The notes beneath the pieces were generated by a model. It was given only the letters and a program-made list of their open reading frames with translations. It had not been told where the DNA came from and made no database searches. The translations under genes and the position numbers were made by a program. From positions 2,808,001 to 2,872,000 of the forward strand of contig NZ_CP020330.1 of NCBI RefSeq assembly GCF_002043005.1: a DNA stretch of 64,000 bases, read 5' to 3'. Positions 62,271 to 64,000 of this stretch are shown piece after piece. The stretch's first letter is position 1; each line of letters begins with the position of its first letter. The DNA is from Martelella mediterranea DSM 17316. Lineage in GTDB: Bacteria; Pseudomonadota; Alphaproteobacteria; Rhizobiales; Rhizobiaceae.

Positions 62271-63533
62271 ATGAGGCGTGTCGTAATCACCGGTCTGGGC
62301 ATGGTAACGCCGCTTGGCTGCGGGGCCGAGGTAACCTGGTCGCGTCTGCTGGACGGCGTCAGCGGCGCCAGCAAGGTCACCGCGTTCGAAACGGAAGATC
62401 TTGCAGCCAGGATTGCATGCTCGATCCCGCTTGGCGACGGCAGCGACGGAACCTTCAATGCCGATCAGTGGCTGGAGCCGAAGGAGCAGCGCAAGGTCGA
62501 TCCGTTCATCACCTATGCGATCGCCGCCGCCGACATGGCACTTGAGGATGCCGGCTGGCATCCCCAAAGCGATGACGACCAGATCGCGACCGGCGTGCTG
62601 ATCGGCTCCGGCATCGGCGGGCTCGAAGGCATCGTCGAAGCCGGCTACACGCTGCGCGACCGCGGCCCCCGCCGCGTTTCCCCGTTCTTCATTCCCGGCC
62701 GCCTGATCAACCTTGCCTCCGGCCAGGTCTCGATCCGGCACAAGCTGCGCGGCCCCAATCATTCGGTCGTCACGGCCTGCTCCACGGGCGCGCATGCGAT
62801 CGGCGACGCCAGCCGGATCATCGGCTTCGGCGATGCCGATGTGATGGTTGCCGGCGGCACGGAATCGCCGATCTGCCGTATCGCGCTCGCCGGCTTTGCC
62901 GCCTGCAAGGCGCTCTCCACCAATTTCAACGACGAGCCGCAGCGCGCCTCGCGCCCCTACGATGTCGACCGTGACGGTTTCGTCATGGGCGAGGGCTCCG
63001 GCATTGTGGTGCTCGAGGAGCTGGAACACGCCAAGGCGCGCGGCGCGAAGATCTATGCCGAGGTCGTCGGCTACGGCATGAGCGGTGATGCCTTCCACAT
63101 CACCGCGCCGAGCGAGGACGGCGAGGGCGCGTTCCGTTGCATGACCTCAGCGCTGAAGCGCGCCGGGATCGCCCCGTCCGATATCGATTATATCAATGCC
63201 CACGGCACCTCGACGATGGCCGACACGATCGAACTCGGCGCCGTCGAGCGGCTGCTGGGCGATGCCGCCGGCAAGGTGTCGATGTCCTCCACCAAATCCG
63301 CGACCGGCCATCTTCTGGGCGCGGCGGGCGCGATCGAGGCGATCTTCTCGACGCTGGCGATCCGCGACAATGTCGCGCCGCCGACGCTCAACCTCGACAA
63401 TCCCGAGCGAGAGACGGCGATCGACCTGGTGCCGAAGGTGGCCCGCAAGCGCAATATCGACGTGGCGCTGTCGAATTCCTTCGGCTTCGGCGGCACCAAT
63501 GCCTCGCTGGTATTGCGGCGCTACGCGGATTGA
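62271..63533 (+). CDS. fabF: Beta-ketoacyl-ACP synthase II
   Basis: 420 residues from ATG 62271; in-frame codons upstream cross the terminator region and are not conserved. Condensing enzyme with nucleophile Cys170 in VVTACSTGAHA, a first catalytic His in NAHGTSTMADT and the second in KSATGHLLGAAG; ends with NSFGFGGTNASLV. Elongates acyl-ACP with malonyl-ACP, including the cis-vaccenate step. Same strand as acpP and mltG. Confidence 0.97.
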   Translation: MRRVVITGLGMVTPLGCGAEVTWSRLLDGVSGASKVTAFETEDLAARIACSIPLGDGSDGTFNADQWLEPKEQRKVDPFITYAIAAADMALEDAGWHPQSDDDQIATGVLIGSGIGGLEGIVEAGYTLRDRGPRRVSPFFIPGRLINLASGQVSIRHKLRGPNHSVVTACSTGAHAIGDASRIIGFGDADVMVAGGTESPICRIALAGFAACKALSTNFNDEPQRASRPYDVDRDGFVMGEGSGIVVLEELEHAKARGAKIYAEVVGYGMSGDAFHITAPSEDGEGAFRCMTSALKRAGIAPSDIDYINAHGTSTMADTIELGAVERLLGDAAGKVSMSSTKSATGHLLGAAGAIEAIFSTLAIRDNVAPPTLNLDNPERETAIDLVPKVARKRNIDVALSNSFGFGGTNASLVLRRYAD

Positions 63534-63562
63534 GCCTACCGCCATTGTGGACATGGAAAAGA

Positions 63563-63592
63563 AACGGCTGACATTTTGCAGCCGTTTTTTTA
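63563..63592 (+). terminator. Rho-independent terminator after fabF
   Basis: AACGGCTG (63563-63570) and CAGCCGTT (63579-63586) form a perfect stem followed by a T-rich tract. 30 bp after the fabF stop, so mltG is probably transcribed from its own promoter or by readthrough. Confidence 0.9.
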
Positions 63593-63757
63593 TTGAAGAG
63601 CAGGTTTTGGCAGCCGTTGACGACGAATCAGCGGCTCGACCGGCTAAGCTTAGACTGGCCGTTTTCATCCGGTTCGCCGGCAATGTCGGACATTGATAGA
63701 AACAGCGATACCGGCAATTCATTTGGGTCAGGCGGCTTTCCAAAGTCGTCGAGGAAC

Positions 63758-64000
63758 ATGCGAAAAGGGGGTCCGGTGAGCGGCTCGGATCAGGATAGTG
63801 AGCGCGGTTCAGCGCCGGAACGCAGACCGGCGTCGGTCAAGTCCGCCAAGCAGGCGTTGCGGCCCGAGCGCGTGCCCCAGCCGAAGGCGCGGTCCCACAA
63901 GGCCAAAAGCCCGGTCGTCATCTTCCTCAACTTCATGATGACGCTGCTGGTGCTGTGCTGCCTCGGCGCGATCGCGATCTATTACTACGCCATGTCGAGC
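63758..64000 (+). CDS. mltG: Endolytic murein transglycosylase MltG, N-terminal part (cut by window edge)
   Basis: Only the first ~80 codons are in the window. Two starts are possible: ATG 63758 or GTG 63776, the latter after AGGGGG. A basic, Pro/Ala-rich cytoplasmic tail (KSAKQALRPERVPQPK) precedes a single transmembrane helix (VVIFLNFMMTLLVLCCLGAIA). This tail and its place right after fabF match rhizobial MltG, which cuts nascent peptidoglycan strands. The catalytic domain lies outside the window, so identity rests on the N-terminus and context. Confidence 0.75.
   Translation, partial: MRKGGPVSGSDQDSERGSAPERRPASVKSAKQALRPERVPQPKARSHKAKSPVVIFLNFMMTLLVLCCLGAIAIYYYAMSS

Noticed and set aside
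1..64000. CRISPR array
   Set aside because: No regularly spaced short direct repeats with unique spacers; the repeats found are palindromic intergenic elements at wide, irregular spacing.
1..64000. tRNA, rRNA or tRNA-linked attachment site beside the islets
   Set aside because: No cloverleaf or rRNA-like sequence was seen at the islet edges or elsewhere, although a covariance search was not possible.

Overview
The window looks like a chromosomal stretch from an alphaproteobacterium of the order Rhizobiales (Hyphomicrobiales). The signs are GC-rich core genes with C/G-biased third positions, the conserved order rpsF-rpsR-DUF2232-rplI-dnaB-alr-radA-cvpA-purF-SDR, a divergent fabD-fabG-acpP-fabF-mltG cluster, Omp25/31-like outer-membrane proteins, and four copies of a palindromic intergenic repeat of a kind common in rhizobial genomes. 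The genus cannot be fixed from this window alone.

Positions 1-9471 are an accessory islet, AT-richer than the core for most of its length. It carries a C5-cytosine DNA methyltransferase overlapping a large protein with two GHKL ATPase modules (a MORC-like one at the N-terminus, a histidine-kinase-like one at the C-terminus). A response-receiver-like protein follows directly. Facing them are an unrecognised coiled-coil protein (6670-8214) and a phage-type adenine methyltransferase. The three plus-strand genes form a tight cassette that I read as a candidate modification-linked, phosphorelay-controlled defence system. It is the most novel item in the window. No restriction nuclease is recognisable.

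9472-13026 holds a DUF2339 membrane protein and a DedA protein on the minus strand. 13318-21083 is a four-gene exopolysaccharide operon: WecB epimerase, BcsB-like periplasmic protein, NfrB-like glycosyltransferase with MshEN (c-di-GMP-type) modules, and NfrA-like outer-membrane TPR/beta-barrel protein. It resembles the E. coli phage-N4 receptor glycan system.

21117-39161 is mostly housekeeping: an overlapping minus operon (ygfZ, HD hydrolase, tyrosine phosphatase, MscS channel, MOSC protein), Nudix and SRAP genes, pssA/psd phospholipid synthesis, an Atm1-type ABC exporter, a LysM protein, a LOG protein, RarD, citramalate synthase, a DUF559 plus two GFA-protein operon, and cysS. A 273-bp tandem duplication downstream of cysS copied the palindromic repeat together with the last codons of cysS. 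Two tandem outer-membrane protein genes with AT-rich leaders follow (39551-41284).

41407-54295 contains an MFS transporter and the minus-strand purF-to-rpsF core block. An IS110-type transposase has inserted between rplI and dnaB. 54296-59788 lies between rpsF and fabD. It carries an AT-rich orphan gene whose C-terminus has a HEPN-like Rx4H motif, then a siderophore-interacting protein, a Ca/Na antiporter and an aldo-keto reductase. 59789-64000 is the fatty-acid synthesis cluster running into the start of mltG. I found no rRNA, tRNA or CRISPR array.
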